From positions 1,135,001 through 1,199,000 of the forward strand of contig JARHVA010003263.1 of assembly GCA_037957365.1 (NCBI GenBank): DNA of 64,000 nucleotides, written 5' to 3'. Below, one piece after another: positions 24,051 through 35,410 of the stretch. This DNA comes from Torreya grandis. Lineage: Eukaryota > Streptophyta > Pinopsida > Cupressales > Taxaceae. The notes below the pieces were generated by a model. That model searched no databases, was not told the DNA's origin, and saw only the letters and a list, made by a program, of their open reading frames with translations. Position 1 is the stretch's first letter. Every line of letters begins with the position of its first letter. The position numbers and the translations under genes are program-made.

Positions 24051-24679
24051 AATTTTTATGATTTTGAGATATTTACCTATTGAAATATTAGGTGTGATTG
24101 AGTAATTAACCTATCAACTTATTGACCTATTGACCTCTAGAATAAAGAAACCCTGTTTATACCCTATTTTGAGTTAACAATCAGTTTTGGTTTTATAACC
24201 TCACATTCCATTCGAGGTAGATGGTGAAGACTAAAAGTATTTAATATTTATTTATATATTATAAAAGGTGGTGATAAAATTATTGTCTATTATAGAGTCC
24301 TTTGATGTTTAAAAACTTAGAGACCTTGCCTACCCTTGTTTCTAACATACAAAATACAACATTGAATGACTAAGATTTATTATTTGCAAATTCCCTAAGG
24401 GTTTAAGAACTTGATCATTGATGAATTTTTTTTTAATAATGTTATACATATCTAATCTAAGCATTATATCATTTAAAAATTCTTGGTTGGACATTATATG
24501 CAATTATTTTTAGTGTTGGCCTATACAATTGCTACAAACCTTGACTTTTAGGGTTTTGACCATAGGAAGAGATTCAACACTTAAAAATTCGTGAAAATTT
24601 GTAATATAATGTGTATTAGGGTATGTTAAGTGAATAAAGTGATTTCATAATTTTACCTTCTATATTCTGTACTGTACTA

Positions 24680-25335
24680 CCCTATAGACCTAGTCAACTA
24701 GCCTAAGAGACCTAGTGAGAAAGAAACTAAAGAAGAAAGTTAAACTGAAGTGAAGAGTAGAGGACCAAAATTGATTGAAAAGTAGTATTGGACAAAAGGG
24801 TGGTCAAATATAGTTTTTTTTTGTTCAAAGTGTCTCCATAATCATCAAACCTTAGAGATTTATGCATTTTGAGGGCTAATTAGAATGTCAAGTAAGCCTA
24901 GAGGTACAAGATTTTGTAAAGGAACCTAACCCAAGATTTTGTGTGAGGTAATGGCAGGGAAAAGGGTTGTCAAAAACATAATTAGTTTTCCTTAAAGAGT
25001 CTATGTACAGAACATGAACATGAGGTTTTCCCTAAAATAGGTTTATAAGCCAAGACAAAGGCTAAAGAGAGAAATCTAAGAAAATATAAAAGAAAGGGGT
25101 TCAAAAGTTGGAATTATGTTTTATGAGTAGGATAAGGAGTCCTAAAGTAAAAAATAAGTGAATACACAATATTAGATAAAAATACATTTGATCAAGATCC
25201 TGAACACTTACAAGCTATTGAGAAAGATCTGTATCAAAAACACGTACAAGAAGTAAGTAGAAAGAGAAGAAGGCCATTAAATGTAGGTGATAAGAGTGTC
25301 ATTAGTCATTTCCACTACAAAATGCAATTTAAAAA
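24680..25335 (+). pseudogene. Coding-like remnant, possible 3' exon
   Basis: Two short frames look protein-coding apart from stops. One, near 24690-24810, is rich in Lys and Glu (PKRPSEKETKEES). The other, at about 25150-25330, reads PEHLQAIEKDLYQKHVQEVS followed by a basic RKRRRPL segment. They lie on the same strand as the transposase-like gene, after the satellite block, and end about 400 bp before the convergent gene. They could be its last exon or exons; no family is recognised. Confidence 0.35.
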
Positions 25336-25725
25336 CTTGAATTTAAAAAAATATGTACTTGATCCAAGATTTATAACATTAAAAAGAATTTTTTTTCCTC
25401 ATTTGTGTGTGCGTATAACATTAAATATGAGATCTGATATAGATAATAATTTGGAAGATAAAAAAAACACTATATAATAACACACAATGAAATAAGAACT
25501 GAATATATGTTATATAGATCAAGCCATGATAGGAATACAATATAGGCACAAACATGTCCAATGTCAATAATATATAGATTGAGCCGTGATAGCCATATAA
25601 AAAATTACATCTACCAACATAGTATCTAATGTCAAATAAATGCCACATGCACATATACAATGCCAAAAATGTATCAATTTACATATAGGAATACAAAAAG
25701 GTACATCTCATGTGTGTAAGGAATC

Positions 25726-28700
25726 CTATTCATCAAATAGCCTCCCTCTCTTTGCCTTCCTCAAAGAAGACTCTCCTTGGGATGCCCTACTAGTAGATGG
25801 AGACCCTTCTAATGCCTTGGATTGCTTTAAAGTCTGACTATAGGTCCTACAATCATAGCTTGCTTGCAGCTGAGCCTATTCAAATATAATAATTATTACA
25901 AAATTAACATAAAATACATGTTAAAATAATTGTTAATAAATTAATTTAAAACTATAATAAAAAATAATTTAAACATGTGCACTTACTGCAATCTCACAAT
26001 CCTACTCAATCTATTTTTCATGATCAATCAAGTCAATGGTAGGCTCAATTATCTGAATAGGTATCTCAAATATGGGAGGAACATGAGAAGTTTCCCCAAT
26101 CACCATATTACTAGGATTATCAGCTATCATAAGACAACCTTGCTTACACAATACATAAACATAAGTTATATTTACCCCAAGTACACATGTACTAAAATTA
26201 TTAAAACAAGTCTATCTTTATAATTCAACATTACAAGAACCAATATATACATCTATCAATGCTTATGCATATGACATTGTAGTAGTAATGCCTATGTCTG
26301 TCTTAGCTCATGAAGAGGGAGGAGTGTCATTACCAACCATCAATTATTCATATAAACAAGGCTGAGCACTTAGTTTTATATAAAGTACACATCAAATTTT
26401 ATGTATGGAAACCAAAATGATCAATAGAAGCACTTGTACATATAAAATATCTATCTATATAAGGACATGAATGCAATGACACCTTATAAGAAAGAAGAAG
26501 ACAAGCATGCACATGAAATACACTTAGATCTAAAATTGTAATCCATTTATTGAAGTGTTAGAGTAACAACCTTGCACTAAAACCAAAATTAGAGGACTAT
26601 AACTGTGAAAGGGAATATATAATATACTAGTTTCTTTTTTTTCAAATTGATAAGTATAAATATACTTGGTTCAAGATCTTAAATTTATGTTATATTACAT
26701 GTTGGACTATATTGGTTGTTGATTTATTACTTGTCTAAACATAGGGGTTTGATTTAGGTCTAGACCCTTGTAACTAATTACTTTTGGATGAATTTTCAAG
26801 ATTAACTTAGAGTATTTAGGGATATTTTTAATTGTGTTTTAAAAAGGTGGGCCTACATTTGATGGAGTAGAGTGATGAAGTATGATTGGCTTCCTAGGAT
26901 TATAGAGAAATTAATGACTAATGATTTGGCCACACTATATATAATAGGGATACACTGGATTGTGTAGGTGGGGATTATTGTCCCATCAAGTAGATTCCTT
27001 TGCAAGTGACCTAGATTCACCAACAAGGCTATGTCATGTAAAATAGTCTAAGGTTTTGATTAGGATACTAGGCTTATCGGCTAAAGGTAGGGTTGTGGCC
27101 TTGATAGAGGATTGTATTAGAGGTAAGGTTGTTAATTGGGTGTAATACTTTGGTGTATGAGGACATGACCCTTACACTCATCATGGACAAGGTGTATGAG
27201 TATGTGACCCCTTACCAGTGAGGGTTAGAGATTAGGATAGTGGGGGCCATTAGGGCTTCTAGTTGGATAGGTATGCTACCATTGAGAGACTTTACATGAG
27301 TGGTGGACACATTGACAACGATATATTTGGTAGATATACTATACTAAGGTATTTTAGGATAGTTTATGAATGAGGTGGATACTATACTACCATCACAAAA
27401 AATTTTGGGAGAGTACTAATTGGAGGAGTTCATTTAGAAATATATCTTGTGTCTAGGTTGTAATTATGGTAAGATGCCAACATTAAGTATAACCACCACC
27501 ATAATATGTAGATACTTAGATGTAGAAACAAGCATAGGATAGAGGGTGAGGAGATGAAGTTCAGGGGGAAACAAGGGTGGGCATACACTTTTTATAGAGG
27601 AACCAGTAGGATATGAAGAGAATGCTAAGATGAGGTCCAATTAAGAATTATACCTAGAATAACATGAAGTTACCCAAATAAAGTATAAGCAAGAGACAAA
27701 AAAGTAGAGAAATCATATCCCACATCACTCATCAACATGTATATATAAATAGTTATAGTCTTAACAAATGCAAAGAGAAAAACATATATGTAAATAATTT
27801 TTACTTTTGTACATGTAAATGGTGTCATCTTAATAGAGGTAGATGTTGTCATGGATGACCAAGTAGCTGGATCTAAATGTGTGGACAATGGCTCTGGTAA
27901 ATCAAATGCTATAAATACTAGTTGTGATGATGAAGGAATTGTCACATCCTGTGACATAAAAAATTACATATATATTATATTAAATTTTTATGTAAATTAA
28001 TTGTTAGCTTAGAAATTAAATTTGAAAATATAACTTAAATTTAACATGACATTTATATAAAATATACCTAAATCTATGTGGTGACTAATGATTGCATGCC
28101 AAAAACTCATCAGTCATAAGAATATCATCTAAGCCACCTAAACCATCGATGCCATCACCATCAGAAGGTCCCATGGACATAACTCTAAATGAACTGCAAG
28201 GGTGTGGTCAAGGTCAGGCAACCTATGGTGTATCTATAACATCACTTTGTGAAAGCCTACTCATATGCTAAACAAGTGTATCGGTGAGTAAGCTAAGAGC
28301 ATAGAGAGTGTCTATTTTCATGACTTGTTGTAGTATAAAGGGGATCTAAGTATCAAGAGGTTTTTGGATATGAATCTATGTAGGCTGATTAGGTGCATGA
28401 TAAACACCTATTTGATCCTACATAAAGCCTTTTCCTTAGTCATGAAACTCACTAAAATCAAAATAATTAGGAATTTAGTTGAGGACAAACTCATAGTAGA
28501 GTTTCCTCAAAAAATATAAAGGGACCTCATGGTTATTACATGTTGGATAGTCAAGTAACATCCACCATATATCCCAAAAATTAGTTGTGATTAAGTTATG
28601 TACATAACGATGGATAGGAAAACATTTAGCCATTATAGGAAAGGGGACATTGGTGGTTGGGTCAATGAATAGGGCATAAATGTCAACATTTGAAATTTAT

Positions 28701-29278
28701 AAATTCTTGACTTGAATGGATGACAACTTGTTAGCATAATAGGCCCTACAAGTATCTCCATATGAGGTCTATTGATCAATTTGAATTGTTATGAATTCAA
28801 TTTGACTTAATAATGTCTACATTGAATCAAATAGCTAGGTGCAGTAGGGGTTGGTTGTATTGGGATATCTCTTTTTGTCAATTAGGTCTTCAATTTCAAG
28901 TTTGTTTTCAACAATATTTTCAATCAACAACTCTTGACTACCATGGGGGTTTTAGGGAATTATAGAAGGGTTAGGTGGAGTGATAAGAGGAATCACATGG
29001 TTTTGTGGAGGGTTAGGAGGAGGAACAACTTGAGGGTTTTGTGGAGAGTTGGGAGGGTTAGTACGATGGGCTATTAGAAAAAAAATATATAATTAGAAAC
29101 ATAGATTTAAAACAATGAAAATTATGAAAAATTAAGGTTAAATAGAAGATATTTTGATGACTTACCTCTCCTACATGGTGACATCATCAATCAATAGGCC
29201 TATGGGGTGAATTTTGGCACTTCCTAGCATTGGTTTGGATAAAATGCAATCATGGAGCACGCTATGAGGAGGAAACAT
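25726..29278 (-). pseudogene. Spliced gene of unknown function in transposon
   Basis: Five exons can be read on the minus strand: 29278-29166 (Met MFPPHSVLHDC), 29070-28068, 27948-27805, about 26140-25987 and 25875-25726 (ending RGRLFDE and TAG). Donors GTAAGT (29165 and 25986) and GTATAT (28067) and acceptors CTAATAG, GTCACAG and TTGAATAG fit well. The introns are 95-119 bp, except a 1.66-kb gap between exons 3 and 4. Exon 2 encodes a Pro-rich start (NPPNSPQNPQVVPPP), then a segment rich in aromatic residues containing TTNFWDIWWMLLDYPTCNNH, and an acidic Gly/Asp end. The last exon is basic. Nearly every internal stop is TAA or TAG where Gln fits. I do not recognise the family. Facing the transposase-like gene, it may be an accessory transposition protein. 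Confidence 0.55.
26880..27665 (+). pseudogene. Unrecognised decayed coding frame
   Basis: One plus-strand frame reads like protein for over 200 codons if TAG and TAA are taken as former Gln codons. Examples are VYEYVTPYQ, GAIRASSWIGMLPLRDFT and ILCLGCNYGKMPTLSITTTI. It sits in the long gap between exons 3 and 4 of the minus-strand gene and on the opposite strand, so it is probably a separate insertion. I recognise no domain. A retroelement gag is possible but unsupported. Confidence 0.35.
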
Positions 29279-29330
29279 AGATGTAAAATGAATACATTTT
29301 ATGATTATGTTTCCTATTTTTTTAAAACAT

Positions 29331-29535
29331 AGAGAACATGATTACATTATTAATGTGATCATGTTATTTTTAATAACATGATCATGTTACTATTCAATAT
29401 AACATGATTACATTATTAACACTAACATGATCATATTATTAAATAACATGATTGCATTATTGCTTAGCAATCCCTAGCCCAACTTTAAGTAACATAATCA
29501 TGTTAATTATATAACATGATCACATTGCTGTAAAT
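29331..29535 (-). repeat. Right inverted end of candidate transposon
   Basis: Repeated palindromic motifs fill this block, including ATAACATGATCATGTTAC at 29373-29390, one base from the perfect palindrome at 18216. Segment 29423-29463 is an inverted match to 18084-18123, with CCCAAC (GTTGGG inverted) at 29478-29483. The minus-strand gene starts about 55 bp inside the block. Confidence 0.6.
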
Positions 29536-32500
29536 GTCCATGGAATTGTCCCCCAACTCTATGCACTTACCCCAATAATATATCTCTATAGCTACATACA
29601 TGTGTTTAAAAATATTCTAATATTTTGAGTTATATTTTTCTATGGTAACATTTAATTTTCATTACTATTTTTTTGAGATGATTTATTGGAAACAAAAAGT
29701 ACCAATTTCTCACTCAAAGGGTGGGCATCTATATAGATATTCTACACCTAAATTTATATTTTTATGGACTATGATTTTACAAATAAGTTTACAAAGAAAA
29801 TTCTAAGACCTTCCTAAATATTACGCCTAGATTCAAATTTTCATGGATTATGATATTACAAATAAGTTTACAAAGAAAATTCCAAGGCCTTCCTAAATAT
29901 TCACTTCCATGCTCAAGAAGCATACCAAATTTTTCTTAATGTCCTTTAAACTCGCTACTTCTAGGTTTAAATTTTTTAGCTGATAGTTATAGATTTTCCT
30001 AGGGATGACATCATGGTTCTCATTCCAATGTGTATATTCATTCATATTTATTATTTCAAATTTAGTTATTTTATCTACATTTATTTTCAATTTCCTATTA
30101 AATTGACTACCTATTGGAATGCATGTTTACTTGCAAGTATATTTGAGTTGTTGATGATCAAGTGTGGGTGCACCCCAATATATAAATTTAGAGATCATCC
30201 TTCGATCCTTTATGTAAGTGAAGATATAATCTTAAATTTTGTTTTACTTTGACATACACATTCATCATGCATACACATCAAAGTTGGGCATTATGTAGAT
30301 GCAATTTTTCTGTTCAAAGCTTATTATTGTAATTTTTTAGCATGTTTTTGTGCATATGAATTGTAGTTTGAAATTAGGTACTTATTGGCACTTTTTCATG
30401 TGTTATCTCTCTCTCTCTTTTATTTGTGTGTCCCTGACCTCTCTTATTTCTATTTTTTCTCAATCATTTGTGATTTTTTCCCTTATGGATCCCCTCTTCT
30501 CTCCTTCCTCTAATTTTTACTTGTCTATGACACAATAGATGGTTCACTGATTCTTTCTTCCACATAATTAACCAATTACTAATTATGCCCCAATTTTTTA
30601 TCTCTTCCCCTCAATTTTCACTTATCATATTTTTGTGGGCTAATTTTGTTGGCTTCTCCCCTTTTTGTGTTGGTTACTTGACAATAAGTCCATAATTCTA
30701 GTTAGATAATTATATATGTAATAATCCTACTAGATACATTTTAATAATAAAGATCAATTGGTCATAATTATAAAATGTCATAGCCACATTATCAAATATT
30801 TATTTATGATCTTCAAGGGTTCCAATTAGTTTCATATTTGTACCATGAGAAGGTCTAAGAAAATATTCATATAGTTACACTTGATTATCTAGAGAGAAGG
30901 TGAAATACTTTCTCTCATATTTGGTTGGGATACACTAAAAAATCACTAAAATTATATTTTAAAAGATTCTAAGCATGTAGGTTATGTAGTTGAAACTCTT
31001 CAATAGGTTGCATGAGCCATATAAAATTACACTTATATTCCTCTCAATGCAACATTGTAGCACATTAGATAAATAATAAAGGTTAAGAAAATATACTATT
31101 ATTCCCATCAATTCTCTAAAGCAAAACTTGTGATTTTCTAATCATCTATATGTGAATCTACCTAGAAAGTTTTAGGACCTAAAAATTAGTAGAGGATAGA
31201 ATCAACATAATAGGGACTCATTTGAACCTTAACTGATTATAACCCAAACACTATCAGTGCTCAGTCAATTTTAAACCTTTCATTAGATTACATAATAATC
31301 ATAAAAGAATCACTTAACCTTAAAAACCTATATTAAATCTTAGAATCTAGTTATAGCCATTAAATGTGTTCATATCAGGCTTCTATCTCATTCCTTAATT
31401 TTTTAATACATTTTCATTATTCATATTGTAATTTTGGTCAATATTGTAGCATTACTTCTAATCTAATTACTGTTTAGGACTGTATTATCATAGATATTGA
31501 TTATTACATAGTTTTAACTCATTATGGATAGATTATTTTATATTAAACCATAAATAATTAAAATAGTAATGAAGAAAAAGTAGTAGTAGAAGAAAAAGTA
31601 GAAAGAAATGAAAAATAAGAAGAAACTTATGTAGAAGTAGAAAAATAATTATAATTACTAAATTGATTTTTTTTAAGAATAATAAATTGGTTATTTAGAA
31701 GATAAATAATTAAAAGAGTTTAAAAATAAATAGGAAGAAGTAGAGAAAATAGAAGTAGAATAATATGATAGATAATAAAATGAAAAGGATATTACAAAAG
31801 ATACACCCTTTAAACTCTCAATTGGAAGAGAACTTGTGAAGAGATGAACCTCTTGGATCAAGCACCATCCCAAATTCCACTTAGTACGATTAATAATAAA
31901 TTGAGAATAAGTGTAAAATCATGGAATAGTTACACAAAGTATAATGAGGACATATAAGAAAGAATAAAGATTGTAAGAAATTTATATTAAGTCTTTGGGA
32001 GAGACTATTGTAGAGGAGAATTGGAAAGGATAAGGGAAACAATTAAAGAGGAATAATATCTATCTTTAATCCATCAACAATAGGACACAAAAAGATGAAA
32101 ATTCCATTATTTTTGGAAAGATACAATGGACATAGTGGAACATCTTTTATGTTGGATTCTTATTGATAGAGGCATGGGATAAATTACCCTCAAATAAAAT
32201 TGAATGAATTTTTCTGTACACTTTAAGGGATGAGAAATTAAATTGGCATATGAATTTAATCCTAAACCAAAATCTGATATAGGATGAGGGATAAATAACA
32301 TTTTAAATTTAATTTTGCTACTTAGAGTTAAGAACATAACATGTTAGTAAGATGACACACCTTATACAAAATGACAATGAGATGGTGAAGGATATAATTG
32401 GTAATTTAAAGTAGTATTTTGGAAGCTATAACACCATATATTTCATGGATGGGAAGGAGTTTAATAAAATTTTGAGACATTATAAATAGTGTCATTATTA

Positions 32501-33040
32501 GAAGCATAATCTTAGAGATGATAGGTGTAGACATTTAGTTTTGGCCACTTTCATACTTAAACCAACATTCAGTTCAAATTTTAGCAAGCAACATTTTTTA
32601 AGCCTAGAAATCACCTAAATATCCTAAATTCATCTTTGTAAGGGATTTAGTTACCCTAAAATGTGAAGAGGCTAGCTTATTTGGTGTATTATCTTATATG
32701 CATCACTAACCTAATTCAGTTCTCACTGTAGTCAAATTACGACCTAGTAATTTGATACTTTTGGCATGTCAAGCTATTAATTCATAACATTTAAAACAAT
32801 TGGTAAAAATCCAAAAATCACTAGGCAAGACTAATTATATTTCAAATCCTAATTAAATTACGTACACAAAAATTCTAAATTAAATTAGTGAATTTCATTT
32901 ACCAAAAAAGGAATTTTTAGCCAAATATCAAGTCAAAAGTCAAATGAGCTAATAAAGTGATTTATTATCTCTTAAATACTTAAAAATATGACTCACACCT
33001 CACAACTATATAAATTAAGTTTTCATCCATCACAAATATT
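29536..33040. other. AT-rich intergenic DNA
   Basis: No feature is firmly supported. There is a short CT-rich patch near 30408-30420 and an AG-rich patch at 31570-31640. At about 32350-32570 one plus-strand frame looks weakly protein-like (NTIYFMDGKEFNKILRHYK), but it is too short and broken to identify. Confidence 0.4.
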
Positions 33041-33789
33041 TGAAACTGAGGTGTCAAGATTGCATGAGTACCTTAACTCCACCTAGAGTTAGACTGACTC
33101 AACCTAGATTAATTTGGACTCAACCCAATTTAGAATTTAACCTAACCTACTTAGGGGTAGAGTTAGTTATTTGAGATATAAATACAAGTTCCCACACCAT
33201 TGATAAATAAGACTTTTTGTGTAAGGTTATTCTACTGGAATACCTTCTTAAAGCCTTTGAGGGTAATGTTATAATGCCTAATTTATGCTAAGATTCACAC
33301 CAAGCCACAAGTGGCTATTGAAGAGATGCTACCACCATGGAAGAGCATTGATAAAAGACTAAAATTGTCACAAGTCAAGAATGAACATCCTTTTGTTAAT
33401 AAGTAAGCATCAAATTCAATAAAGGAAGTAAGAAAATTGTATTGTTTTCATCTCTATTTTATGATCTGTCTTATTGTGTTATGCTCCCCCTAGTTCTTAG
33501 GAAAGAGTGATTAGTCTTAGTTAATTGTTATGCTTGATATTTTATAATTTATACTAGTAAGGGACTAATCTACATATTGTTTACTCTTCGAACACCTAAG
33601 GTACAATATGATGATGTAATAGTAAAAATAAAGTTGGGAAAAATGTAGTTATAACTAGCACAACTAAAATAAAATAAATAAATATTAATTAAAAGATAAA
33701 AAGGATATTCTACCCCATTATGGAGTGACACGAGACACAAAATTTGGTGTGATATATTTTACATTTAAGGTTAAATTGGAACAAAATTA
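33041..33789. other. Possible LTR/leader upstream of gypsy remnant
   Basis: The stretch has a TATA-like GATATAAATACAAG near 33176 and is less AT-rich than its flanks. It lies just before gypsy gag-protease traces on the plus strand, so it may be a decayed LTR or leader. No partner LTR, primer-binding site or duplication was found, so this is a guess from position. Confidence 0.25.
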
Positions 33790-35410
33790 ACACATTATGA
33801 GATGGTGGGAAGAGTGGCATCCCTAAGAACAATATCAACAAACCCATATGAAGGAAGACTGTGGTGTGGGTTATGTAAGATATGGGACGATCATGATCAA
33901 ATTATGTACCTACTAATAATTGTGTAGGGTTAAATATTGTAGATGAGTGGTATGAGTATAGAGGGAAAGTTGTGGTTGGTAAAACAAACACCATAGGTAG
34001 CTCCAAATTATATCATGACCAAGGTTGTCAACTCAAAATGTAATATTATATGCCACATCCCACATAGCCAAACATAGGACCATATGGTCTAAAAAAATAG
34101 TATTTTATTTGGTACCAAAGTGGGTAAAAATGAGGAAACTAAGGAGACAACCATGGAGGATACTGTAAAAATATTAGAGGTGATTGCAAAGGAGGATACC
34201 AAGAATAAATGAAATACAACCAAAATAGTGTAATGATCACTATTTTAAACGCAATAAATAAGGACATATTATGAGAAACCATATAAAGGGAAATTGTATA
34301 TAATTTAGATTATACCAATAAATGTATACACATGATTCACTCAATTTCCCTAAATCTGCACAATACTATGGAAATAGGGGTATAAAAATAGAATAAATTC
34401 CTTGTGCGATACCTCAAAAGGGTTACATCACCTAAAATGTTTACCAGAATCCTAGGAACTAATGGAGAGATTATGTGAAATACATATACCGAATTCCCCT
34501 AATGCCTAGGATAATAGTGAATAAGAAACATTAAATCCAAAAGTGGGGAGGTATCTGATATATTGTAGAAACACAAACAAGTGTTGTGTGATTGGAAAGA
34601 GTTGTTACAAAGAGAAATGCTAAAACATATAGATAAGAATTAAGATGATGAATCATAATAAATGCTTGTGGCAATGACCATAATGAAAGGGAATAGGATA
34701 GGGTGGATAAATAAATTAATAAAGAAGATGATACATACTAAAGTGAAAAAATTGATTATCTTAATCCAAGAAAACAATATTAGATAAAGGAATGAAGTAA
34801 ATAAATGATTGAAAATTTTAAAAGAGAATAAAATTAAAAGATGACTTATTTGGAAGAAAAATATATAAGATAACTAAAATAGTTGATAAAAATAATAGAA
34901 TTACAAGGATTGTTAGAGAAATTAGGGTAATTTTTTCAAATTTTATCGTAAGAAAGAGTGAAGAGGTATAACAATTTGATTAAAAAACAAACCCAAAAGA
35001 GAGAAATAAATTTAGAATAATCCAAATATGAAAGAAGAAATATATTTTATTATATGTTAATGTAAATGGGTAAGAGGTTTAGAATGGATTTGTTATATTT
35101 AGAAGTATACATGAATGTGATATTGTAGAGTACTTGGGAAAACTTAGGAAAACCTCCATAATAAGAAGTGACGTATGTCATTTATTTAATAGATGAGACC
35201 TTAAGATTTTCAATTTATGTACTAATAAGTGTGGAAGTAGACTTCAAAGGGATTAATAAAAATTATAATTTTGAATTCAATGACATTTATGAAAATAATA
35301 CATCATATCTAATTTTACTAAATTTTAAATGGTTTCAGATTAATGGGATATTGGACTTGGGAAATGAATAAATAATAATTCAAGCTAATGGGATGATAAC
35401 TCACCATTAT
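33790..35410 (+). pseudogene. Gypsy gag-protease remnant
   Basis: Near 33830-33900 a frame reads LWCGLCKIWDDHDQ, resembling the zinc-knuckle region of a gag. Cys-rich traces follow at about 34230 and 34580. From 35054 a frame begins YVNVNG, and 35168-35400 encodes TYVIYLIDETLRF followed by TSYLILLNFKWFQINGILD and, past a stop, IIIQANGM. This matches the retropepsin region of Tat-type gypsy polyproteins, where SY.ILLGRPW and DWGN..I.I...G are usual. The active-site DSG region is lost to frameshift. Protease would cleave the gag-pol polyprotein. No reverse transcriptase follows, so the element is truncated or eroded. Confidence 0.55.

Larger units (their letters stand above)
18030..29535. mobile_element. 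Candidate two-gene DNA transposon (~11.5 kb)
   Basis: Two palindrome-rich inverted ends (18.03-18.24 and 29.33-29.53 kb) enclose two genes that begin about 55-60 bp inside each end and converge. The plus-strand gene encodes a transposase-like protein. The minus-strand gene has clear splice sites and encodes an unrecognised protein. Between them lie a TA microsatellite, a 557-bp tandem repeat and a minisatellite, which may be later growth or insertions. The exact end bases and target-site duplication are not established. A third motif cluster at 14.5 kb leaves open a larger element beginning there. The classification is inference from gene content and symmetry. Confidence 0.5.

Noticed and set aside
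33041..33789. Solo LTR or 5' LTR of the gypsy remnant
   Set aside because: No second copy, primer-binding site or target duplication was found, so it is not called as an LTR.
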